From Acidimicrobiales bacterium (GTDB lineage: Bacteria > Actinomycetota > Acidimicrobiia > Acidimicrobiales > GCA-2861595): a stretch of DNA of 32,095 nucleotides. Location: the NCBI GenBank assembly GCA_030448025.1, contig JAUJNQ010000001.1:26318-58412 (forward strand), read 5' to 3'. The notes beneath the pieces were generated by a model, which saw only the letters and a list, made by a program, of their open reading frames with translations, made no database searches and was not told where the DNA came from. How positions within the stretch are numbered: the first letter of the stretch is position 1; every line of letters begins with the position of its first letter. The translations under genes were made by a program, and so were the position numbers. Shown piece by piece: positions 26,700 through 32,095 of the stretch.

Positions 26700-27697
26700 G
26701 TGGAGCTCGGTCGTCTCGAATCCGTGCTGCCTCGAGAAGTGTGGGCCAACGAGGCTCACGACTTCACCCCCTGGCTCCTGGCCAACCCCCAGCGTCTCGG
26801 CGAGGCGCTCGGCATCGACCTCGAGCTGAGTGCCGCCGAACATCCCGTCGGCGGGTTCCTCCTGGATCTGGTGGGCCGTGACGAGCGTAATGACACCGTC
26901 GTCATCGTCGAGAACCAGCTCGAAGCCACCGACCACGGCCATCTCGGCCAGATCCTCACCTACGCCGCCGGAACAGACGCCTCCACCATCATCTGGCTCG
27001 CCACCTTCTTTCGGGAGGAGCACCGCCAGGCGCTGGACTGGTTGAACCAGAAGACACCCGACGACGTCCAATTCTTTGGGGTCGAGCTGAGGGTTGTGAA
27101 GATCGACAACTCGCCGCCCGCTCCGCTGTTCGATCTGGTGGCCAAGCCGAACGACTGGCAGAAGCGGCTGCGCACGGCGACGCGTGTCGGCACGGTGACC
27201 CCGCGTGCCGAGCAATATCGCCAGTTCTGGACTCGTTACCTGGAACGCATCGCCGGACGAGGCTGGGGCCGGAGGCAGACACCCCAGCCGGCAAACTGGA
27301 TGAACTTCCCGAGTCCCATCGGCGGCACCCAGCTCAATCCGTCGTTCGCAGCCGGCGGACGTCTTCGCCACGAGCTCTACCTCGACTCGGGTGAGGGGGA
27401 GGCCAACCTCGCGCTCTTCGAGTCGATCCTCCAGCGGCGAGAAGCCTTCGAGACCTCCTATGGTCGCCCGCTCGAGTTCGAGGACCTTCCGGCAAGCGTG
27501 CCTGCCGAATCGCCGAGTACACCGAGGGGGCCGTTGACAACTAGGAGGACTGGGACTCTTACATCGACTGGTTCGTCGACGCGGGTGAGCGGATGCGAAG
27601 AGCGATAGCTGCCATCACGAGTGGTGACGGAAGCATTCTCGCGCCATCCGACGAAAGGTGGCGACCTTCTCCGCCCGATGGACCCGAGCGGGTGTGA
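26700..27697 (+). pseudogene. DUF4268/PD-(D/E)XK-like protein, 3' end broken by a frameshift and a stop
   Basis: The frame from GTG 26700 carries an N-terminal nuclease-like part (VGGFLLDLVGRDE, then VVIVENQLEATDHGHLGQIL, fitting the D...ExQ core of restriction-like folds). A C-terminal DUF4268 part follows (QFWTRYLERI, NWMNFPSPIGGTQLNPSFAA, LFESILQRREAFE). Near 27489-27492 it shifts: one base, probably a G, is missing. The correct continuation in the next frame (GKRACRIAEYTEGAVDN) is then stopped by TAG 27542-27544 and resumes with EDWDSYIDWFVDAGERMRRA to TGA 27695. Unshifted, the product would be 302 residues with a nonsense tail ending at 27608. Two separate lesions favour real decay over a sequencing slip. 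The core is intact, so some function may remain. Such proteins are suspected DNA nucleases of defence or repair. Confidence 0.75.
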
Positions 27698-27716
27698 GGG
27701 TCCACTGCGAGGGTGT

Positions 27717-28175
27717 CTACCCGAACCCGGCGGAGTACCTGGCGCTGAAGGGATCCTTGACGGTGATTCCCTCGAACTTGCGGAAGTCCCGGTCATGGGT
27801 CCAGATGGTGGTGACACCGTGTTGGTGCATGAGCGCCACGAGGTGGGCATCCGAGACGAGGTTCCCCCGCGGGCTCACACCGTCGCCGGCACGGCGGTAG
27901 GCATCCCAGAACTCGTCCATCTCACTGTCCACCCGGACGTGCGGGCGGCGCACGAGGCGTTCGACTGCACCCTCTGCGGTCTCAGGGCTGAGAGGGCGTG
28001 AGAGTACCGATGGATGGGTGGCGATGCGGATGAAGCCCAGGAGTGCAGGCCAGAAGAAATGCACCACTTGGGGACCCTTCGTCGCCCAGTCGAGGAGGCG
28101 CCGTGCTCGGTCTTGTCGAGAGCTCGACTGATCCGCCGCAAAGACAAGGATGTTGGCGTCGAGGGTTGAGGTCAT
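27717..28175 (-). CDS. vapC: VapC-type PIN-domain toxin
   Basis: The 152-residue PIN ribonuclease has acidic residues at D7 (LDANILVFAAD), D109 or so in GNLVSDAHLVAL, and the pair in THDRDFRKFEG. WPALLGFIRIATHPSV is typical of one actinobacterial VapC subgroup, in which Gly stands where other PIN proteins have Glu, so this is not a lost residue. VapC toxins cut tRNA or rRNA when free of antitoxin. ATG 28175 overlaps the TGA of the antitoxin gene as ATGA, so synthesis is coupled. The frame is open to 28409 only through vapB in another phase. It is convergent with the DUF4268 remnant, leaving 19 bp. Confidence 0.9.
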   Translation of the reverse strand: MTSTLDANILVFAADQSSSRQDRARRLLDWATKGPQVVHFFWPALLGFIRIATHPSVLSRPLSPETAEGAVERLVRRPHVRVDSEMDEFWDAYRRAGDGVSPRGNLVSDAHLVALMHQHGVTTIWTHDRDFRKFEGITVKDPFSARYSAGFG

Positions 28176-28405
28176 CGCTCGTCCAGCATCCGCCAGACGG
28201 CCTCCTTGTCGTCCAGATCGATTCGCGGGCCAAGGTCCTGCGACGGCCAGTCGAGCGGAGGAAGCGGGTCGTCGGCCTTCGGGTCGGCCAGAGCCTTGGC
28301 CAGCAACCCCGATACGAGTTGGCCGAGCGTCTCCTTGCCCTTCCGTTGCCGCCGCTTCAACTCCCGTAGCACTGCGGCGTCGATGTCGAGCGTGGTCCGA
28401 GGCAC
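28172..28405 (-). CDS. vapB: VapB-type ribbon-helix-helix antitoxin
   Basis: The 77-residue protein has an N-terminal ribbon-helix-helix DNA-binding part (MPRTTLDIDAAVLREL, then GKETLGQLVSGLLAKAL, residues 1-42). Its acidic C-terminal tail (DWPSQDLGPRIDLDDKEAVW) would wrap the toxin. It should neutralise VapC and repress its own promoter. The start is GTG 28405; there is no ribosome site and a TAACAT hexamer ends 7 nt upstream. The promoter and a pair of direct repeats lie in the 34-bp gap behind the sortase stop codon. Confidence 0.88.
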   Translation of the reverse strand: MPRTTLDIDAAVLRELKRRQRKGKETLGQLVSGLLAKALADPKADDPLPPLDWPSQDLGPRIDLDDKEAVWRMLDER

Positions 28406-28442
28406 GCATCTGATGTTACCGCTCGATGCATCTGACGCATCA
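28406..28442 (-). promoter_or_regulatory. vapBC promoter-operator with 22-bp-spaced direct repeats
   Basis: TCAGATGC on the minus strand occurs twice (28413-28406 and 28435-28428), a spacing of 22 bp or two helical turns. TAACAT (28418-28413) is the likely -10 and overlaps the first copy. CTGA-TGCG-TCAG (about 28443-28432) forms a further palindrome overlapping the sortase stop. Two in-phase sites on either side of a -10 suit cooperative binding of an RHH antitoxin. Confidence 0.5.
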
Positions 28443-29309
28443 GTAGTTCGACGGGAGCAGGCGGCTGAAGTTCTCGAAGAAGAAGAACAGCACGACCATG
28501 AACACGGGCGTGCCCAGCAGGTAGGCGGGCCACCGGCGCCAGAGTCGCCCCACCAGCCACGTCAGCAGGCCCATGAGGGCAGCGGCCACGCCCCAGGCGA
28601 TCGCAGGGCCGTTGGCGGCGTTTCGCCCGGAGAGTCCGGCCCGCTCCGACTCGGCCAGGCTCGACGGCGGCCCCGATGGTTGGGTCGGCTGCTCGGGAGG
28701 TGGCTGTGCTGCCTCGCCCTTGAGCATGGCCACCACGATGAGCCGCCGGGCGGCGCTGAAGCGGGGCTCGCAGGTGCTGAGCGTGAGCCGGTTGTCGTCG
28801 GTGGGGTTCAGCACCTCCGTCTCGTCGGGGCTCACCACCTTGCGCTCGACCACCTCGTAGCGGAAGGCGCCCTGGCGAGTGGTCACCAGGATGGGGTCGC
28901 CGGGCACCATCTCGTCGAGGCGGAAGAACGGTGCTCCGTAGGTGGTCCGGTGGCCGGCCATGGCCGAGTTGCCAGGCTGGCCGGGCATCGGCGTAGCCGG
29001 GAAGTGGCCGGGTCCCTTCTTGAGCTCGGGCAGGCCCACGCCCTCCACCACGGCCTTCTCCACGTCGATCTTGGGGATCTTGATGAGGGCGACGGCCTCC
29101 CCCTCTGGCGCCGGCGGTGGGGCAGGCACGTCGGCTCCCGGCCGGGGTGGGGCCGCCAGGACCTGGTTGAAGCTCTTGGTCAGCCGGTCCTGGCTGCGGC
29201 CCTCGGCGAGGCCCGTGCCCCACAACTGGTAGACGACGAACAGCAGGATCAGCACGCCTGAGATGATCAGGGCCCGGCCGAGGGCCGCGATGGCGCGCCT
29301 GACGTCCAT
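28440..29309 (-). CDS. Class E sortase
   Basis: The 289-residue protein has an N-terminal signal-anchor helix (about 10-30), a Pro-rich linker, the sortase beta-barrel (about 75-205) and two C-terminal membrane helices (about 230-285). Catalytic residues are His in AGHRTTYGAPF, Cys in LSTCEPRF and Arg shortly after it (SAARRLIV). Class E sortases of actinobacteria recognise LAXTG-type signals and attach proteins to peptidoglycan. No substrate with such a signal is in the window. ATG 29309 is used; the longer frame to 29429 adds implausible sequence. TACCGT ends 6 nt before the ATG, suggesting a leaderless mRNA. It is divergent from ccmA. Confidence 0.88.
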   Translation of the reverse strand: MDVRRAIAALGRALIISGVLILLFVVYQLWGTGLAEGRSQDRLTKSFNQVLAAPPRPGADVPAPPPAPEGEAVALIKIPKIDVEKAVVEGVGLPELKKGPGHFPATPMPGQPGNSAMAGHRTTYGAPFFRLDEMVPGDPILVTTRQGAFRYEVVERKVVSPDETEVLNPTDDNRLTLSTCEPRFSAARRLIVVAMLKGEAAQPPPEQPTQPSGPPSSLAESERAGLSGRNAANGPAIAWGVAAALMGLLTWLVGRLWRRWPAYLLGTPVFMVVLFFFFENFSRLLPSNY

Positions 29310-29315
29310 GGCCTC

Positions 29316-29321
29316 ACGGTA
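29316..29321 (-). promoter_or_regulatory. Probable -10 element (TACCGT) of the sortase gene
   Basis: On the minus strand TACCGT ends 6 nt before the ATG at 29309, the same hexamer and spacing class as in front of cysS and DUF5317. It supports 29309 as both transcription and translation start. Confidence 0.5.
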
Positions 29322-29411
29322 CCGGCCGTCCGAAGGACGGCCCACCGCGGGGTCATCGCCGAGGGCGCAGGGTGGCGCCCACCGCAACTCCCGTAGCATT
29401 GTGGCCGCCTC

Positions 29412-30113
29412 ATGGCCCCTGCCGTCCAACTTCGCTCTGTCGTGGCCCTCGTCGGTCGTTTTCCCGCCCTCGCCGGAATCGACCTCGATGTGGCCGAGGG
29501 AGAGGTTGTCCTGCTACGGGGACCCAATGGAGCGGGCAAGACCAGCGTGCTGCGGGCCTGTGCCGGCCTCCTGGCCATCGTGTCCGGCGAGGCGTCGGTC
29601 CTCGGCCACGACCTGCGCCGGGACCGGCGCTCGGTTCGCCGCCTCGTGGGCATGCTCGGCCACGCCGGCTTCCTCTACGACGACCTGACCGCCGACGAGA
29701 ACGTGCGTTTCGTGGCCGGCGCCAGCGAGCCGGCCGGTGCCCATGGCGGCGCCGACGCCCGGATCGGGCCGGTCCTGGCTCGCATGGGTCTGGGCGGCCG
29801 GCTCGGCGACGTGCCCGTGGCGCGCCTCTCGGCCGGCCAGCGGCGCCGGGTGTCGATCGCCGCCCTGGTGGTTCGCCGCTCCCGCCTGTGGCTCCTCGAC
29901 GAGCCGCACGCCGGCCTGGACGCCGAGGGCCGCGAGCTCCTCGACGAGCTCGTCCGCGAGGCCGTGGGCACTGGCGCCACCGTGCTCTTCACCTCCCACG
30001 AAGGGGACCGGGCCACCGCTCTGGCCGACCGGACCGTCAGCATGATCGGGGGCCAGGTTCAGGTGCGAACCTCCTCGCCTGATGAGCCCAGGGCGGCGGT
30101 CCATGTGGCGTGA
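29412..30113 (+). CDS. ccmA: Heme exporter ATP-binding protein CcmA
   Basis: The 233-residue ABC ATPase has Walker A GPNGAGKT (37-44), signature LSAGQRRRV (from 139), Walker B LWLLDEP (159-165) and an H-loop His in TSHEGD. CcmA with CcmB powers release of heme-loaded CcmE from CcmC in System I cytochrome c maturation. The RRRVSIAALVVRRSRLWLLD context and the following ccmB-C-D-E genes make the assignment firm. Start ATG 29412; TAGCAT at 29394-29399 could be the -10, giving a very short leader. It is first in an operon whose genes all overlap. It is divergent from the sortase with 102 bp between. Confidence 0.9.
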   Translation: MAPAVQLRSVVALVGRFPALAGIDLDVAEGEVVLLRGPNGAGKTSVLRACAGLLAIVSGEASVLGHDLRRDRRSVRRLVGMLGHAGFLYDDLTADENVRFVAGASEPAGAHGGADARIGPVLARMGLGGRLGDVPVARLSAGQRRRVSIAALVVRRSRLWLLDEPHAGLDAEGRELLDELVREAVGTGATVLFTSHEGDRATALADRTVSMIGGQVQVRTSSPDEPRAAVHVA

Positions 30114-30771
30114 CGCAGCTCTGGTGGCGGGAAAGGACCTTCGCATCGAGGCCCGCTCCCGGGTCGCCACCAACCAGGTGGCGCCCTTCGCCGTGCTCGT
30201 GCTCGTGCTGTTCGGCTTCGCCCTCGACCCCGACCGGGGGATCCTGTCCCGAGCCTCGGCCGGCCTGTTCTGGGTGGCCGTGCTGTTCTCGGCGCTGCTG
30301 GCCGTGCAGCGCAGCTTCGCCATCGAAGCGGTCGACGGCGGGGGCGACGGCCTGCGTCTCCTCGGCCTCGACCCGGCCGGCATCTTCATGGGCAAGGCGG
30401 CGGCAGTCTTCGTCGAGCTGGCCGCCCTCGAGCTGCTCCTCACCCTCGGCGTCGTGGTGCTCTACGGCGTAGACCTCGGCGGTGCCGCGCTGATGGTGGC
30501 CACCGCCGCCGTCGCCACGCTCGGCTTGGCCGCAGCCGGCACCGTGTACGGCGCCCTGTCGGCCGGGCTGCGGGTCCGCGAGACGCTTCTTCCCCTCCTG
30601 CTGCTCCCCGTGCTCGCTCCGGTCCTGCTGAGCGCCACCCGAGCCTGGGAGGTTGCGCTCGGAACGAGCGTCGACGACGGATGGCGATGGGTACAGCTCC
30701 TCGGCGTGTTCGCCGTGGTGTACGTCACCTTCGGCTTGGTCGGCTTCGGTGCCCTGATGGAGGAATCGTGA
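30103..30771 (+). CDS. ccmB: Heme exporter membrane protein CcmB
   Basis: The 222-residue protein has six membrane helices. The N-terminus MWRDAALVAGKDLRIEARSR is the CcmB cytoplasmic coupling segment, and LRLLGLDPAGIFMGKAAA is its conserved loop. It is the membrane partner of CcmA. ATG 30103 gives the usual CcmB start and overlaps ccmA by 11 nt; ATG 30082 would add seven residues. Its stop overlaps the ccmC start as GTGA. Confidence 0.9.
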   Translation: MWRDAALVAGKDLRIEARSRVATNQVAPFAVLVLVLFGFALDPDRGILSRASAGLFWVAVLFSALLAVQRSFAIEAVDGGGDGLRLLGLDPAGIFMGKAAAVFVELAALELLLTLGVVVLYGVDLGGAALMVATAAVATLGLAAAGTVYGALSAGLRVRETLLPLLLLPVLAPVLLSATRAWEVALGTSVDDGWRWVQLLGVFAVVYVTFGLVGFGALMEES

Positions 30772-31523
30772 CCGCGCCCGCTCACGATCGACTCCCCGCG
30801 AGGAGCCAGGCCAGCTTCATCCTGGGGGCCGCGGCGCTCCTGGCGCTGGTCAGCACCATCGTGCTCGGCCTGGGCCTTCCTCCCACCCTGGAGCAGGGTC
30901 CCTACGCCAGGCTGATCGCCATCCACCCTCCGCTGGCGTGGGCCGCGTACCTGGCCTTCGGCGTCACCGCCATCACCAGCGTCTTGTACCTGTGGTCACG
31001 GACCCGGAGGCGGGTATGGGATCGGGTGGCGGCGTCGTCAGCCGAGGTGGGCGTGGTGTTCACCGCCCTCACCCTGGTCACCGGATCCATCTGGGGCCGC
31101 CCCACATGGGGCGTGTGGTGGACGTGGGACGCCCGCCTCACCAGCACCGCCCTGCTCCTCGCTCTCTTCCTCGGCTACCTGGCGCTGCGAGGAGTGCAGA
31201 CCGATGTCCACACCCGGGCCAAGCGGTCGGCCATCGCCGCCCTGGTGGCGGTGGTGGACGTCCCCGTCGTCCACTTCTCGGTCGAATGGTGGCGCACCCT
31301 GCACCAGGGCCGCTCCCTCGCCCAGCTGACCCCGCAGTCGGACCTCGACGGCTCCTATGTGGCGGTGATGCTGCTCGGCTTCATGGCCATGACACTGGTC
31401 TACGGGTGGCTTCTGATCGAGCGCTACCGGGTGGAGGCCCTGGAGGAGCACTTTGAGGACCAGGGGCTCGACCGTGCCCTGGAGGAGCGCCGTGCCGAGG
31501 CCGAGGCGGTGGTCGCCCGCTGA
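30768..31523 (+). CDS. ccmC: Heme delivery protein CcmC
   Basis: The 251-residue protein has six membrane helices and the tryptophan-rich WGVWWTWDARLT motif (114-124) that binds heme at the outer face. Axial His ligands are His53 (AIHPPLAW) and His169 (VVHFSVEWWRTLHQG). CcmC loads heme onto CcmE. These segments distinguish it from the larger CcmF and from CcsA. The start is GTG 30768 within GTGA, overlapping ccmB by four bases; the longer frame from 30681 is ccmB in another phase. A charged tail (EEHFEDQGLDRALEERRAEA) of about 25 residues follows the last helix. Confidence 0.92.
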   Translation: MTAPAHDRLPARSQASFILGAAALLALVSTIVLGLGLPPTLEQGPYARLIAIHPPLAWAAYLAFGVTAITSVLYLWSRTRRRVWDRVAASSAEVGVVFTALTLVTGSIWGRPTWGVWWTWDARLTSTALLLALFLGYLALRGVQTDVHTRAKRSAIAALVAVVDVPVVHFSVEWWRTLHQGRSLAQLTPQSDLDGSYVAVMLLGFMAMTLVYGWLLIERYRVEALEEHFEDQGLDRALEERRAEAEAVVAR

Positions 31524-31633
31524 GGTACGTCTTCGGGGGCTACGCAGCCACGGTGGGCGCGCTCGGCGTCTACGCCCTCCGGGTGGTCTTGCGCGGCCGG
31601 TCGTTGGCGCGCCAGGCGAGGCGGGCACGATGA
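31520..31633 (+). CDS. ccmD: CcmD-like single-helix protein, apparent CTG start
   Basis: This 37-residue frame lies exactly where ccmD belongs and reads RYVFGGYAATVGALGVYALR, then VVLRGRSLARQARRAR: an N-terminal aromatic segment, one membrane helix and a basic cytoplasmic end, as in CcmD. CcmD stabilises the CcmC-CcmE complex and helps release holo-CcmE. No ATG, GTG or TTG is available: going upstream in frame, a stop is met at 31454 with no start between, and the only in-frame GTG downstream would cut the helix. CTG 31520-31522 overlaps the ccmC TGA as CTGA, the same geometry as the GTGA and ATGA junctions elsewhere in this operon. Its end overlaps ccmE as ATGA. Confidence 0.75.
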   Translation: MRYVFGGYAATVGALGVYALRVVLRGRSLARQARRAR

Positions 31634-32091
31634 CCGCCATCGACGCCCCATCGCGAGCGGCCCCGGGTCGTCGTCGCCTCTGGGTGGCCGGAGCGGTGAT
31701 AGTCGCCGCCCTGGGGTTCCTGCTGTTCCAGGGACTCGGGGAGGCAACCGTGTACTTCAAGACCGCAGACGAGGCAGTCTCCCAGAAGGAGGACCTGGGC
31801 GACCGGCGCTTCCGTCTGGAGGGAGCGGTGGTCCCGGGGACTGTGGAAGCGGCCCCGGGCCGCGTTGCCTTCGAGGTGCGGGGGGCCGGAGGCGGCACTG
31901 TCGACGTCGTTCATCAAGGGGACCCCCCTGAGCTGTTCCAGCCCGACATCCCCGTCGTGCTCGAGGGTCGCTGGGACGGTGACCGCTACGCCAGTGACCG
32001 GATCATGGTGAAGCACACCTCCGAGTATCGGGCCGAGAACCCCGATCGGGTGGACGAATACGTGGGCAAAGACCGAGCCGGGGGCCAATGA
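31630..32091 (+). CDS. ccmE: Periplasmic-type heme chaperone CcmE
   Basis: The 153-residue protein has an N-terminal signal anchor (about 15-36) and an OB-fold outside the membrane. The heme-binding residues are in VKHTSEYRAENPDR: His129 forms the covalent bond to heme and Tyr133 is the second ligand, as in proteobacterial CcmE rather than the Cys-type variant. EATVYFKTADEAV and LEGRWDGDRYASDRIMVKH are family segments. It carries heme from CcmC to CcmF. Start ATG 31630 overlaps ccmD as ATGA. The stop overlaps the ATG of the next gene at 32088 in the same way. Confidence 0.92.
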   Translation: MTAIDAPSRAAPGRRRLWVAGAVIVAALGFLLFQGLGEATVYFKTADEAVSQKEDLGDRRFRLEGAVVPGTVEAAPGRVAFEVRGAGGGTVDVVHQGDPPELFQPDIPVVLEGRWDGDRYASDRIMVKHTSEYRAENPDRVDEYVGKDRAGGQ

Positions 32092-32095
32092 GCAC
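32088..32095 (+). CDS. Start of the next operon gene (probably ccmF), cut off by the window
   Basis: ATG 32088-32090 overlaps the ccmE stop as ATGA, repeating the junction style of this operon. Only two codons and part of a third are in the window. By gene order in other System I operons it is most likely ccmF, but the sequence itself cannot show this. Confidence 0.4.

Noticed and set aside
27861-28060. Loss of the VapC second acidic residue (Gly in WPALLGFIRI)
   Set aside because: As I recall, the actinobacterial VapC subgroup with LLGF-R carries Gly here normally, so it does not indicate an inactive toxin.

Overview
The window is about 32 kb of very GC-rich, densely coding DNA with codon use and gene content typical of a high-GC actinobacterium. 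The mix of class E sortase, NYN/YacP-type protein, rhodanese-CBS fusion, DUF5317, HxlR with a zinc-knuckle tail and a System I cytochrome c maturation operon suggests a deep-branching lineage such as Acidimicrobiia or a relative. That placement is inference from gene families; there is no rRNA in the window. I see no tRNA, rRNA, CRISPR array, insertion sequence or phage gene.

Layout. 1-3404: a truncated NYN-domain gene, a CsbD stress protein, a rhodanese-CBS gene interrupted by an in-frame TGA, then (minus strand) a membrane metallophosphoesterase preceded by an HxlR regulator. 3470-4650: a palindromic operator, a cytoplasmic trypsin-like/PDZ protease, and a small frameshifted remnant. 4651-8646: valS and cysS head to head, 18 bp apart. 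8761-9992: a cold-shock protein convergent with a zinc alcohol dehydrogenase. 10335-21343: a c-di-GMP signalling cluster made of a membrane HD-GYP protein with a huge acidic tail, a REC-GAF-EAL-REC-GGDEF protein (minus), a PAS-GGDEF-EAL-REC protein and a 1261-residue hybrid histidine kinase ending in an HPt domain. 21389-25430: a minus-strand run DUF5317 - glycosyltransferase - small membrane protein - zinc alcohol dehydrogenase, divergent from a GDP-mannose 4,6-dehydratase. 25466-29309: GlsB-type membrane protein, CcdA, a decayed DUF4268 gene, a VapBC toxin-antitoxin pair and a class E sortase. 29412-end: a ccmABCDE heme-delivery operon whose next gene starts at the last bases.

How the parts fit. 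The c-di-GMP block has every element needed for one local circuit: synthesis (GGDEF), breakdown (EAL, HD-GYP), and phosphorelay input (hybrid kinase, receiver domains on both GGDEF/EAL proteins). CcdA and the Ccm operon together serve cytochrome c assembly outside the membrane. Gmd and the glycosyltransferase point to cell-surface polysaccharide made from GDP-mannose.

The most notable observations are: (1) a TGA exactly where the rhodanese-CBS family, as I recall it, has a conserved Cys, followed by a perfect 7-bp hairpin placed as a bacterial SECIS would be; (2) eight start codons lying 6-9 nt after a TANNNT hexamer without a well-placed ribosome site, including valS/cysS whose two -10 boxes overlap in one 7-bp element; (3) a possible sigma28/WhiG-type promoter in front of a c-di-GMP enzyme; (4) a ccmD gene that can only start at CTG. 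None of these could be tested by search here.
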